Shown piece after piece: positions 45,567 through 54,223 of a stretch of DNA of 64,000 nucleotides. Position numbers and translations under genes: made by a program. The stretch's first letter is position 1. Each line of letters starts with the position of its first letter. Source of the DNA: Lachnospiraceae bacterium (GTDB lineage: Bacteria > Bacillota > Clostridia > Lachnospirales > Lachnospiraceae); assembly GCA_017472605.1 (NCBI GenBank), contig JAFUPV010000024.1:1-64000 (forward strand), written 5' to 3'. Under the pieces are notes generated by a model. The model was not told the DNA's origin and did no database searches. It saw only the letters and a list, made by a program, of their open reading frames with translations.

Positions 45567-46793
45567 ATGAAAAAGACAAAGAAAAAAATGCCGGTCTGGA
45601 AGAAAGTTCTGATCGGAATAGTATCTGCTGTCCTGCTGGTGGTACTTGCAGCAGGAGTTGCAGTTTATGCGGTATGGCACAATGAGCTTTCCGCGTTGGC
45701 AAGTTTGAAGCTTGTCCGGGAAAGAAATGATGCGCATCTGGATGGTGATGTGTATACGATGACAGTACCGGGCGGATTTTATCTGGATGAGTTTGTGGAG
45801 CAGGGCGGTGTGAAAAACGATGCGGAGCTGATCAGTTTTGTAACGAATCAGATTACAAAGGGACTGATACCGATGGAAATCAGCGATCCGGAAATTGCCT
45901 GCTCTTCCTTTACCGCAGTCAGCGAAAGCGGGGATGTTCTGTTTGGAAGAAATTATGATTTTTCCAAGACAAATACATGTATTGTTTTTACGGAGGCAAA
46001 TGAGGGACGTCATGCATCCATCTCAACCGTTGATCTTCAGTTTCTTGGAATTGATGTAGATACTGGGCTTCAGGGACTGATGGATAAGATCACCTGTCTG
46101 GCTGCTACCTATGCGCCGCTGGACGGAATCAACGATGTCGGTGTCAGCTGCGGAATTTATATGACATATCAGGGCGGAGAGGAGACCGTTCCTACCAATC
46201 AGAATACGGATAAGCCGGATTTCACATCCACGACACTCCTTCGTCTGATTCTGGACTATGCGGATGATGTGGAAGAGGCAGTTACGATTGCTTCCTCCTA
46301 TGATCTTCATGATTCCGCAAAAACTTCCTATCATTACATGGTTGCGGATGCCAGTGGAAAGAGCGTGATTCTGGAATGGGTGAATGACACCGATCAGACC
46401 GATAACGACGGAGCGGCGAGAGAGCTTGTCGTAACCTACAATGACCAGGATGACCACATTGGTGAGCGGGAAGCGGACGCTGATTACCAGTGGATTACCA
46501 ATTTCATTATCCAGCCGGACTACTATGAGACAGATCAGGAAAAGCTGGGATATGACCGCTATGAGAAGATTTATGAGATGCTGAGCAGTACCGACGGTGT
46601 TGTGAAGGATGAGGCGGCTGCCATGGAAATTCTTGCAGCAGTGGGAAGAAGGACATGGAAAAACGATGATAACAATGGCTGCACCGTACATAGCGTGGTA
46701 TATAATCTGACAGACCGGACGGCGATGTGGGTACCGAATGAAAACTTTGATGACAGTACAGCCATCTTTACCTTCAGCTTTGATAAGGAATGA
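45567..46793 (+). CDS. Membrane-anchored Ntn amidohydrolase (linear amide C-N hydrolase / acyltransferase type)
   Basis: 408-residue protein. An N-terminal signal anchor (residues about 14-38) and a propeptide-like region precede the probable catalytic Cys112 in ACSSFTAVSESGDVLFGRNYDF, the signature of choloylglycine-hydrolase and isopenicillin-N-acyltransferase relatives in which the cysteine becomes N-terminal after self-cleavage. The conserved VGVSCGIY and DASGKSVILEW segments follow. It acts outside the cell; whether the amide substrate is a bile salt, penicillin or an acyl-amino acid signal cannot be told. RBS AGGGG before ATG 45567. Confidence 0.82.
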   Translation: MKKTKKKMPVWKKVLIGIVSAVLLVVLAAGVAVYAVWHNELSALASLKLVRERNDAHLDGDVYTMTVPGGFYLDEFVEQGGVKNDAELISFVTNQITKGLIPMEISDPEIACSSFTAVSESGDVLFGRNYDFSKTNTCIVFTEANEGRHASISTVDLQFLGIDVDTGLQGLMDKITCLAATYAPLDGINDVGVSCGIYMTYQGGEETVPTNQNTDKPDFTSTTLLRLILDYADDVEEAVTIASSYDLHDSAKTSYHYMVADASGKSVILEWVNDTDQTDNDGAARELVVTYNDQDDHIGEREADADYQWITNFIIQPDYYETDQEKLGYDRYEKIYEMLSSTDGVVKDEAAAMEILAAVGRRTWKNDDNNGCTVHSVVYNLTDRTAMWVPNENFDDSTAIFTFSFDKE

Positions 46794-46947
46794 CAATACA
46801 GATGGAAACCTCCGTTGTCATCCTCAGCAGTCCGGAGCTTGCAAAAGGAGAAACCGATACCGTGACGGTAAGAAGCGCATCGGGAGAGTTTACAGCGAAT
46901 TGATGAAAGAACGGTTTTGACAGTTACTGGATTTCTCAAAGCAGGCA

Positions 46948-47046
46948 TTGACAAACGGAATTTTTTTCGGTATACTCATAAAGGTTAGTGGAGACTAATT
47001 AAATCGGTCTCCACTTTGCTTTTGGTATAGGATTAGCAATGACTAA
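46948..47046 (+). promoter_or_regulatory. Promoter with two TTAG-N6-CTAA palindromes
   Basis: TTGACA (46948-46953), a 17-bp spacer and TATACT (46971-46976). TTAG-N6-CTAA occurs at 46985-46998, at the expected transcription start, and again at 47033-47046, before the RBS. The first overlaps a 9-bp mRNA hairpin (46987-46995 with 47007-47015). These look like operator sites; the regulator is not encoded nearby. The rest of 46794-46947 shows nothing clear. Confidence 0.6.
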
Positions 47047-47070
47047 CTGTAAAACAGGAAAGGAGATATC

Positions 47071-47457
47071 ATGGAAAACAGATATCACATGCAAGGAAAA
47101 GATACAAAAACACCAGTGATGCAGGTTCTGAACCTTCTCCTTGGCATCAGCTTCCTCGGAACCATGCTGGTACCGCTGACCGGAATCCATGTTCACAAGA
47201 TGGCATCTGCCCTTTTTCTGCTGCTCTGCATCATACATACCGTTGTTTACCGCAGAAGAATGGGAAGGAAACGATATCTGATGCTGACGGCTGTTCTGAT
47301 CGCTTTTGCCAGCGGAATCTTTGGAATGATTCTGGATCCGTATCCGATTGTATTGCAGCTGCACAAGGCAGTTTCCATCCTTTCGGTATGTTTCCTCGCC
47401 ATTCATAGTTTCCTCTACCATAAAAGTTTGTTTCGAAGCGGAAAGGGAAGAAAATGA
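47071..47457 (+). CDS. Four-TM DUF4405-like membrane protein, possible haem binder
   Basis: 128-residue protein with four predicted transmembrane segments. Histidines are placed at the ends of helices 2 and 4 and the loops before them (GIHVHK, CIIHTVV, LQLHK, LAIHSF), the pattern of b-type haem-binding membrane proteins and of DUF4405. Haem binding is inferred. It is the first gene of a tightly overlapping operon; its stop overlaps the ABC gene start (ATGA). AAAGGAG precedes ATG 47071. Confidence 0.75.
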   Translation: MENRYHMQGKDTKTPVMQVLNLLLGISFLGTMLVPLTGIHVHKMASALFLLLCIIHTVVYRRRMGRKRYLMLTAVLIAFASGIFGMILDPYPIVLQLHKAVSILSVCFLAIHSFLYHKSLFRSGKGRK

Positions 47458-49193
47458 TCGATAAAAATCTGTTGAATCTGATTGGAGAGAATAAGAAATA
47501 TATTTTCTATACGGCAGGAATGATGGTTCTCGGCCTGCTTGCAAATGTCGGAATTACAGCTTCCATCTGCCGGGCGGTTGCTCTGACAATAAACTATGAT
47601 TCTTACAGCGGCGGCTCTGCGATTTATCTGTGGCCTGCTGCTTTCGCGCTTGTCTGCATCTGCATTCGCTATGCCGCGTCACGGCTTGTGGGCGGCTGGA
47701 AGGATCTGCTTGGAAGAAATGTGAAAAAAGAGCTGCGCGGGCGGATTTACGATAAGATTGTGAAACTTGGCGTCCGTTCTACCGATGAAATGAGCATGGC
47801 CGGGCTGACCCAGGTTTCCATGGAAGGAATCGAACAGCTGGATCTTTATTGTTCTTCCTACATTCCTCAGTTTTTCTATGCAATGACGGCGCCCGTGATT
47901 TTGTTTCTTATTACGGTATGGATTGACTGGCGTGTGGCTCTTGTCCTGCTTGCCTGTGTTCCGCTGATCCCGGTATCCATTGTGGCAGTGTCCCGATATG
48001 CGAAAACGATTTTCGCGAAATACTGGGGAAAATATACATCCATGGGTGACAGCTTTCTTGACAGTGTCCAGGGGATGAAAGAACTGAAAATCTTCTGTGC
48101 GGATGAGGCGCAGCATGGAAGGATGAATGAAAATGCCGAGGAGTTTCGGAAAATTACGATGAAAGTTCTGGTGATGCAGCTTGCCAGCACTACGATCATG
48201 GATCTGGTTGCCTATGGCGGAGCCGGTCTTGGCATTGCGTTTGCCATTTATGGTGTTGTGAATCGCGGACTTTCTCCAGCTGCGGCACTGTTCCTGATTC
48301 TGACAGCGGTGGACTTTTTCCTGCCGCTGCGCGCTTTTGGATCCGCGTTTCATGTTGCCATGAACGGCGCAAGTGCGGGAAAAAAGATTCTTGCTCTGCT
48401 GGAACAGCCGGAGCCGGTATGGGGCGAAGAAGAGCTGGAAAATACGGAACTGGAAATGAAGGATGTGACCTTTTCCTATGATGGAAAACGCCAGGCGCTG
48501 AAACAGGTTTCCATGACATTCCCCCGGACAGGAATGACGGCAATTGTCGGGGAATCCGGCTGCGGAAAATCCACGGTTGTCAATCTCCTTTCCGGTGCAT
48601 TCCGTCCCACTTCCGGTATGGTTACGGCAGGGGGAAAGGCACTGGAAAGTCTTTCGCGGGAATCCTGGTATTCCAGGCTGGCTGTCGTCAGCTATAACAC
48701 ATATCTGTTCAACGAGACGGTTCGTGGGAATTTCATGCTGGATGGAAAGACACGGACGGATGAGGAAATATACAGAGCGCTGGAACTGGTGAATCTGGCA
48801 GGCTTTATCCGCGAAAACGGCGGTCTGGATAAGGTAATCTCGGAAGACGCAGGAAACATTTCCGGCGGTCAGAAACAGCGTCTGGCTCTTGCGGTCAATC
48901 TGGCAGCGGATAAGGAAATTTACATATTTGACGAAGCGACAAGCAACATAGACATCGAAAGTGAGGCAATTATCATGAAAAATGTCAGGGAGCTGGCGCG
49001 GACAAAGTCTGTCATCGTGATTTCCCACCGGCTTGCCAATGTAGTTTGTTCGGATCGCATCTACTACATGGAGGCGGGAGAAGTAAAAGAGACCGGTACC
49101 CATGAAGAACTGATGAAAGTCCGCGGCGGATATGCGAAGCTTTATCTGGCACAGAAACAGCTGGAAGAAGGATATGTGGAGGTGAATCCATGA
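47454..49193 (+). CDS. ABC exporter half-transporter (permease-ATPase), first subunit
   Basis: 579-residue ABC half-transporter: six transmembrane segments (about residues 15-310) fused to an ATPase with Walker A GESGCGKST, signature ISGGQKQRL, Walker B IYIFDEATSNID and the H-loop ISHRLANV. The arrangement with a second, different half-transporter resembles the CydDC type heterodimeric exporters. The substrate is not evident; a thiol, haem or peptide cargo are options. The start and stop both overlap neighbours by 4 bp. Confidence 0.92.
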   Translation: MIDKNLLNLIGENKKYIFYTAGMMVLGLLANVGITASICRAVALTINYDSYSGGSAIYLWPAAFALVCICIRYAASRLVGGWKDLLGRNVKKELRGRIYDKIVKLGVRSTDEMSMAGLTQVSMEGIEQLDLYCSSYIPQFFYAMTAPVILFLITVWIDWRVALVLLACVPLIPVSIVAVSRYAKTIFAKYWGKYTSMGDSFLDSVQGMKELKIFCADEAQHGRMNENAEEFRKITMKVLVMQLASTTIMDLVAYGGAGLGIAFAIYGVVNRGLSPAAALFLILTAVDFFLPLRAFGSAFHVAMNGASAGKKILALLEQPEPVWGEEELENTELEMKDVTFSYDGKRQALKQVSMTFPRTGMTAIVGESGCGKSTVVNLLSGAFRPTSGMVTAGGKALESLSRESWYSRLAVVSYNTYLFNETVRGNFMLDGKTRTDEEIYRALELVNLAGFIRENGGLDKVISEDAGNISGGQKQRLALAVNLAADKEIYIFDEATSNIDIESEAIIMKNVRELARTKSVIVISHRLANVVCSDRIYYMEAGEVKETGTHEELMKVRGGYAKLYLAQKQLEEGYVEVNP

Positions 49194-50878
49194 AAAACAG
49201 AAAGAAAATCCGCAGAAGCGGCGCAAAAATCATGGCAAGCCTGATGCTTCTTCTTGGCAGCCTTGCCTACATCATGATCCTTGCGGTGATCAACGGTTCC
49301 CTTGGCTTTCTCTGTGCCATAGGGGTAACAGTATCCGGCGCCGTCGGCATTGCGAAAGCTCTTGGTGAACCGATTGCGCTTTCCTGGCGTTTTCTCGCAG
49401 CAGCGGCCATTGGCTTCGGCGTGCTGCGGGGGCTGCTTCGCTATCTGGAACAGTACAGCAACCATTACATTGCATTCCGTCTTCTGGCTGTGCTCCGTGA
49501 CCGGATCTTCGGCGCGCTGAGGAAGCTTTGCCCGGCGAAGCTGGAGAGCAGGCAGAAAGGAAGTATCATTGCGATGATCACTTCTGATATTGAAACGCTG
49601 GAAGTGTTTTATGCCCACACGATTTCTCCGATCTGCATCGCCGTACTTGTGTCTCTGACCATTTTTCTGTTTGTCGGTGTTGTTTCCAGCTGGTGGCTGG
49701 CACTGACTGCACTGACCGGATACCTTGTGATTGGAATTCTTATACCGGTCATTTCATCCGGAAAGCTGAAGGAATCCGGCGTCAGATACCGCTCTGAGTT
49801 TGCCTCATTCAACGCATATTTTCTGGACAGCATCAAAGGAATTAAAGATATTGTCTTCAATAGCGGCGGAAGCCGGCGGAAAGAAGAGGTCAGCCGCCGC
49901 TCTGACCGTCTTCTGGAAGAAACCAGGAAGATGAAACTGGATACCACAAAAGCAGGTGCGGCAACGGAGCTTTGCGTCTCCCTGTTCATTTTACTTGCCC
50001 TTTCTGTCGGCATCGCGCTTGTAATCAATGACATGCTTTCCATTGGCAGAATGATCATCGGCGCAGTGACCTTGTTCAGCTCCTTTGGTCCAGTCATTGC
50101 AATTTCGGCACTGCCGGGAAATCTGACACAGACCTTTGCATCCGGTGACCGTGTGCTGGATTTGCTTTCGGAAGAGCCGGCAGTGGTTCCGGTAACAGAC
50201 GGAGCAAAGATGGAATACCATGAGCTTGCTGTCAGGGATCTGTCTTTCTCTTACGATGGACAGACACCGATTCTGGATCAGATCTGCATGAATGCGAAAA
50301 AGGGGGAAATCATCGGTATTGTCGGGGAATCCGGCTGCGGAAAATCCACGTTTCTGAAGCTTCTCCTCCGGTTCTGGCAGAAGGATGGGGGAACCATTGC
50401 CTATAACGGGACGGATATTGACCGGATCAGCACAGAAAGCCTTCTGACCAATGTAACAATGGTCAGTCAGACAACCTGGCTCTTTGATGAGACCATTGAA
50501 GCGAATCTGCGGATCGCAAAGCCGGATGCCACTCGGGAAGAGCTGGAAACGGCCTGCAGACTTGCGTCTGTTCACGACTTCATCCAGACTCTGCCGGATG
50601 GGTATCAGACTCGCGTTGGCGCGCTCGGAGACAACTTGTCAGCCGGTGAGCGGCAGCGGATCGGTCTTGCCAGGGCCTTTCTGCGGGGAAGTGAGCTGAT
50701 TCTGCTGGATGAACCAACAAGCAACGTGGACAGCATCAATGAAGGAATCATTTTAAAAGCCCTAAAAGAACAGAAGAGCAAAAAGAGCATCATTCTTGTG
50801 TCTCATCGGGAATCCACGATGGCTATCGCTGACCGCGTTTACCGGGTAGAGGGAGGAAGAATGTATGAGCAGAAATAA
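49190..50878 (+). CDS. ABC exporter half-transporter (permease-ATPase), second subunit
   Basis: 562-residue partner of the preceding half-transporter: transmembrane domain (about residues 15-305) and ATPase with Walker A GESGCGKST, signature LSAGERQRIG, Walker B LILLDEPTSNVDS and VSHRESTM. Both subunits keep the catalytic Glu after Walker B (DEAT and DEPT), so neither site looks degenerate. The gene overlaps its upstream partner by 4 bp and the ygbA-like gene by 14 bp. Confidence 0.92.
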   Translation: MKNRKKIRRSGAKIMASLMLLLGSLAYIMILAVINGSLGFLCAIGVTVSGAVGIAKALGEPIALSWRFLAAAAIGFGVLRGLLRYLEQYSNHYIAFRLLAVLRDRIFGALRKLCPAKLESRQKGSIIAMITSDIETLEVFYAHTISPICIAVLVSLTIFLFVGVVSSWWLALTALTGYLVIGILIPVISSGKLKESGVRYRSEFASFNAYFLDSIKGIKDIVFNSGGSRRKEEVSRRSDRLLEETRKMKLDTTKAGAATELCVSLFILLALSVGIALVINDMLSIGRMIIGAVTLFSSFGPVIAISALPGNLTQTFASGDRVLDLLSEEPAVVPVTDGAKMEYHELAVRDLSFSYDGQTPILDQICMNAKKGEIIGIVGESGCGKSTFLKLLLRFWQKDGGTIAYNGTDIDRISTESLLTNVTMVSQTTWLFDETIEANLRIAKPDATREELETACRLASVHDFIQTLPDGYQTRVGALGDNLSAGERQRIGLARAFLRGSELILLDEPTSNVDSINEGIILKALKEQKSKKSIILVSHRESTMAIADRVYRVEGGRMYEQK

Positions 50879-51227
50879 AATTGAAAGCAAACGGGAGCGG
50901 GAAAAACAGACCGTGTCGCTGATGATCCGCCTCTATTGCAGAGAAAAACATGGAGGTAAATGCGGACTTTGTCCGGAATGCGATGCGCTGCAGCAATATG
51001 CAGTCATGCGCAGTGAGAAATGTCCATTTATGGAGACAAAAACATTCTGTTCCAACTGCAGGGTTCATTGCTATAAACCGGATATGCGGGAAAAAATCCG
51101 TGAGGTCATGCGCTTTAGCGGTCCGCGGATGATGTTTCATCACCCGGTACTGGCAGTTCGTCATGTAATAGAAAGTAAAAAAGAGAAAAGAAGACTGGAA
51201 CGAGAAGGAGTGGAAAAAACACGATGA
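50865..51227 (+). CDS. YgbA-like cysteine-rich protein (nitrous-oxide-stimulated promoter family)
   Basis: 120-residue basic protein with nine cysteines (CREKHGGKCGLCPEC, EKCPF, FCSNCRVHCYKPDMREKIREVMRFSGPRM), matching the YgbA_NO family. In E. coli, ygbA is controlled by the nitric oxide repressor NsrR. Its cysteines could bind zinc or an Fe-S cluster (inference). It overlaps the ABC gene and the following DUF454 gene, so it is part of the same unit. Confidence 0.85.
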   Translation: MSRNKIESKREREKQTVSLMIRLYCREKHGGKCGLCPECDALQQYAVMRSEKCPFMETKTFCSNCRVHCYKPDMREKIREVMRFSGPRMMFHHPVLAVRHVIESKKEKRRLEREGVEKTR

Positions 51228-51622
51228 ATGTAAAAAAGCTGTTGTATGTTGTTCTTGGCTGCATCGGAGTGGGGCTTGGCGCTGTGGGCGCTGTCGTTCC
51301 CCTTCTTCCGGCATTTCCCTTCCTGCTGCTTGCGGCATTCTGCTTTGCCAGAAGCTCCAATCGGCTGCATACCTGGTTTATCAACACGAAGCTGTATAAG
51401 AAAAATCTGGAAAGCTATGTGCAGGGGCGGGGCATGACCTGGGAGACGAAAATCCGCATTATGATTACCGTTACGCTGCTGATGGGATTTGGCTTCACGA
51501 TGATGATGCTGAAAGCGCTTTATGTGCCCTGCATTATCCTTGCATGTGTCTGGGTGTTCCACATCATCTATTTTCTTGCTGGGGTAAAGACGCTGAAGGA
51601 GAGTCCGGCTGCGGAGCAGTAG
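51224..51622 (+). CDS. DUF454 (YbaN-like) inner membrane protein
   Basis: 132-residue membrane protein of family DUF454 with the N-terminal hairpin GCIGVGLGAVGAVVPLLPAFPFLLLAAFCFARSS and the downstream TKLYKKNLESYVQGRGM signature, then two more hydrophobic segments. Function unknown. Last gene of the 47071-51622 operon; overlap of 4 bp with the ygbA-like gene. Confidence 0.88.
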   Translation: MNVKKLLYVVLGCIGVGLGAVGAVVPLLPAFPFLLLAAFCFARSSNRLHTWFINTKLYKKNLESYVQGRGMTWETKIRIMITVTLLMGFGFTMMMLKALYVPCIILACVWVFHIIYFLAGVKTLKESPAAEQ

Positions 51623-51626
51623 TATC

Positions 51627-51655
51627 TTGTCTTTTCTGATCCGCTATGGTACACT
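51627..51655 (+). promoter_or_regulatory. Promoter of the zinc-ribbon protein gene
   Basis: TTGTCT (51627-51632), a 17-bp spacer and TACACT (51650-51655), right after the DUF454 stop; leader about 175 nt containing a diverged repeat copy. Confidence 0.5.
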
Positions 51656-51699
51656 GGTAGCAGCGATTTGTTTCATGGATGCGTGCAGCAAGCCGGAAA

Positions 51700-51760
51700 A
51701 GGGTGTCTGCGCACGAGTCAGGCGAGCGTCGCAAGAATGGGAGAAACTTGCGCAGCGCAT
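51700..51760. repeat. Diverged copy of the dispersed repeat
   Basis: Contains the 17-bp block AATGGGAGAAACTTGCG (51736-51752) identical to 21248-21264, with similarity continuing on both sides. It lies in the leader of the zinc-ribbon gene. Confidence 0.5.
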
Positions 51761-51834
51761 CCATTTGGCGAATGTGCAGACGGTACGTTTGGCCGGAGCG
51801 ATAATCGCAGCGTTATTATGCGGAGCAGAGTGGG

Positions 51835-53118
51835 ATGGATATGAAAAAGCAAACAAAAAAGATTGTATGGGAACGATCCAAATACCAGATGTTTGAATCG
51901 TTTGCCAATGAGCTGCAGGAATTTACAAAAAACGGAACGGTGCCTGCACATGCCGATCAGGATGCCCAGTATTGTCTGGAGCTTCAGCAGAAACGGCTGA
52001 AGGAAAAAAATCTGGAACTGGAATATGTCATTACTCCCCGCGGGCTGTTTGCCGAGGGCGGCGGTATCCACAAAACATGGAGCGATGACCGGTATGCCAG
52101 CCGCATGGAGTATCGGACCTGCCGTCTGGAACGGACGTTTTGCCGTGGCGGAAAACCGGTTTTTCGGGAAAGCAGAAACATGATTTTTTATCAGACGATG
52201 ACAGAAGCCTGGGACAGTCAGGCGGTCAGCGAAGATCTGTATGCCTGTCCAAACTGCGGCGCCATCCGTCCGATTGGCGTGCTGCAGAAGGGATGTCCTT
52301 ACTGCGGAACCCATTTTGAGATGTCCGATCTGTTTCCGCGAGTCACCAGTTTTTACTTTATCGAAGATTTTGGCAAAACGCAAAAGGAACTGAAGAGGAG
52401 CATCTGGAAGACGCTGATTCCTGTGATGCTTCTTGCGATGGTTTGTTTCACCTGCTTCTTCTATCAGGATCCGGAAGTTGGCGGGCAGTGGCTGCCGTCC
52501 ATCCTCCGCGGATTCTTTGCCGGAATTCTTGGCGGTGCTGTCTTTGGCTATCCAATCTGGGCGTTTCGCCAGCTTGGAGCGATGGTGAAGAATGCCGGAA
52601 AAGCAGTCCCGATGCTGATGAATACAGCCGGTTCCGGGAAACGCTTTGTGACAAAGATGCAGAAGTACAGTCCGGAATTTTCCTACGAATACTTTTCCGG
52701 CAAGGTGGTTTCACTGCTGAAAATGGTTCTGTTCTCAAAAGACGCGCAGTCGCTTCCCATTTACGCAGGCGGACCGTCTGATGACCGTTTTGCGGATCTG
52801 GTGGATTCTTCCTACACAGGTGCCGCTGCCCTGAAAAATTTCCGTGTGCACAACGGTCAGTGCGAGGTAACGGTTGACGTGTATCTGGAGAACATTTATG
52901 CCAAGGAAAAACGTGTTTTTTCAAAGGATGAGAAAATCCGTGTTCATCTGCGTCGGGATGTGAGCCGGCCGCTGGATCTTCGCTTTTCTGTGAAGCAGAT
53001 CCGCTGCAGACAGTGCGGCGGCAGTTTTGACGCGGTGAAGCAGAGGAATTGTCCTCATTGCGGCAGCGAATATCAGCTGAGCGGGGAAGATTGGGAAATT
53101 GTTGGGATTGAAGGATGA
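51835..53118 (+). CDS. Membrane protein with two zinc ribbons, family unknown
   Basis: 427-residue protein I do not recognise by name. A soluble N-terminal region (about 1-130) is followed by a zinc ribbon CPNCGA...GCPYCG (about 137-160), two hydrophobic segments (about 195-212 and 225-245), a Tim44-like soluble domain (SYEYFSGKVVSLLKMVLFSKD ... VDVYLENIYAKEK, about 280-390) and a second ribbon CRQCGG...CPHCG near the C-terminus. The Tim44-like resemblance is tentative. ATG 51835 or 51841 could be the start; GGAG lies 9 bases before 51835. The terminator overlaps the stop codon. Confidence 0.75.
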   Translation: MDMKKQTKKIVWERSKYQMFESFANELQEFTKNGTVPAHADQDAQYCLELQQKRLKEKNLELEYVITPRGLFAEGGGIHKTWSDDRYASRMEYRTCRLERTFCRGGKPVFRESRNMIFYQTMTEAWDSQAVSEDLYACPNCGAIRPIGVLQKGCPYCGTHFEMSDLFPRVTSFYFIEDFGKTQKELKRSIWKTLIPVMLLAMVCFTCFFYQDPEVGGQWLPSILRGFFAGILGGAVFGYPIWAFRQLGAMVKNAGKAVPMLMNTAGSGKRFVTKMQKYSPEFSYEYFSGKVVSLLKMVLFSKDAQSLPIYAGGPSDDRFADLVDSSYTGAAALKNFRVHNGQCEVTVDVYLENIYAKEKRVFSKDEKIRVHLRRDVSRPLDLRFSVKQIRCRQCGGSFDAVKQRNCPHCGSEYQLSGEDWEIVGIEG

Positions 53119-53141
53119 GTAGGAGATTACTCATCCTTTTT
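53113..53141 (+). terminator. Intrinsic terminator overlapping the stop codon
   Basis: GGATGAGTA (53113-53121) pairs with TACTCATCC (53128-53136), followed by TTTTT. The stop codon of the zinc-ribbon gene (53116-53118) lies in the stem. Confidence 0.85.
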
Positions 53142-53146
53142 GCGTA

Positions 53147-53236
53147 TGGCTCCTGCATCCAGGCGAACGTGCGGTTACATGTCCGAGTGTTTTGTTTCTG
53201 CATTCGGGGAGCGTACCGGTGAAACATTTGATCGTT
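53147..53236. repeat. Dispersed 45-bp repeat, two units, reaching into araC-like gene
   Basis: Units 53147-53191 (TGGCTCCTGCATCCAGGC...) and 53192-53236 (TTGTTTCTGCATTCGGGG...). The second unit and part of the first encode, on the minus strand, the last 20 or so residues of the AraC-type regulator. Confidence 0.75.
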
Positions 53237-54071
53237 TTCGATATTCCGACGGAGAAACTCCGGTCTGTTTATGGAACAGTCGGCTGAAGTATAGCGGATT
53301 TTCATACCCCACTATGGAGGCAATTTCTGTCACGTTATAAGTCGTCGTATCCAGCAGATTTTTTGCATTGGCAATGCGTACAGAAAGAATGTACTGCATC
53401 GGGGTAGCTCCATTAAACTGCTTAAAACTGCGAATAAACCAGCAGGTGCTCATGTGCTTCTGCGCGGCATAGTTATCAATGCTGATGTCCTCGTGAAAAT
53501 GCTCATTGAAATAGCGGGTCGCCTGTTCCATTTCGGCGCAAAGGGTGGGATTCAGTCTGTGCGTTTCCGCCAGCTGACGCCCTGCAAGAAGAAAGATTTC
53601 ACGAAGAAGCATGGAAAGATATTCTTCGTAATGGGGTTTACAAAGCTGAAGCTCCAGAATCATCCGGCGAAACAGCTGGTGATAGTCCGGTGAATTACCG
53701 GTATAAAACACATGTCCGGAGGATGGAAGACCGTATTCCCGCAGGAGGCGTTTGACATCGGAACCGGTAAAATGGACCCAGTACACTTCTGTCTGATCCT
53801 CTCCATAATATACATATCTCTGCATTTCTTTCGGCCGGTACAGCACCATGTGACCGGCCGTTACAATTTCTTCTTTTCCATCAAGAAAAAAATGTCCTTT
53901 TCCGGCTGCCAGGTAGAGCAGCTGATAATCCAGTCTTCCCTTAGGCCGCCAGGTAGGAAGCTTTGGACGTGTATACAGATGGTATGTGCCGCAGCTTCCT
54001 ACGATCAGCGGCCTGCTCTTATCCTGAAAATCAACCAGAGATTGATGAAGATATCCGGAATTAATATACAT
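53175..54071 (-). CDS. AraC-family transcriptional regulator of the beta-galactosidase operon
   Basis: 298-residue regulator with an N-terminal cupin sensing domain (about residues 15-140; GHMVLYRPKEMQRYVYYG) and two C-terminal helix-turn-helix motifs (DISIDNYAAQKHMSTCWFIRSFKQFNG and VTEIASIVGYENPLYFSRLFHKQTGVSPSEYR). It is divergent from the GH2-GPH operon and so is its likely sugar-responsive activator. The C-terminal tail after SEYRKR (NVSPVRSPNAETKHSDM) is encoded by a dispersed 45-bp repeat and is probably not original to the protein. RBS GGAGG. Confidence 0.88.
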   Translation of the reverse strand: MYINSGYLHQSLVDFQDKSRPLIVGSCGTYHLYTRPKLPTWRPKGRLDYQLLYLAAGKGHFFLDGKEEIVTAGHMVLYRPKEMQRYVYYGEDQTEVYWVHFTGSDVKRLLREYGLPSSGHVFYTGNSPDYHQLFRRMILELQLCKPHYEEYLSMLLREIFLLAGRQLAETHRLNPTLCAEMEQATRYFNEHFHEDISIDNYAAQKHMSTCWFIRSFKQFNGATPMQYILSVRIANAKNLLDTTTYNVTEIASIVGYENPLYFSRLFHKQTGVSPSEYRKRSNVSPVRSPNAETKHSDM

Positions 54072-54223
54072 AAAAATCCTCCATAAACTGGTATCTGGGA
54101 AGAACCTTTTTCTACTAAATTATATTGTATCATTTTGTGCATGTTTTGTCCAATGGAGTTTATGTACTTCTATATGAAAAAATTATATAATACTTGTAAA
54201 GAAAGGAAAAAAGGAGAGCGAAC
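54072..54223. promoter_or_regulatory. Divergent control region of araC-like and GH2 genes
   Basis: For the GH2 gene TATAAT is at 54186-54191, but the -35 position (54163-54168, TGTACT) is poor, which fits activator dependence. On the minus strand TTGGAC, an 18-bp spacer and TACAAT could serve the regulator. Specific AraC-type direct repeats could not be fixed by eye. Confidence 0.5.

Noticed and set aside
51627-51896. 89-residue plus-strand frame between DUF454 and the zinc-ribbon gene
   Set aside because: It overlaps a promoter, a diverged repeat and the start of the next gene in another frame, and resembles no protein.
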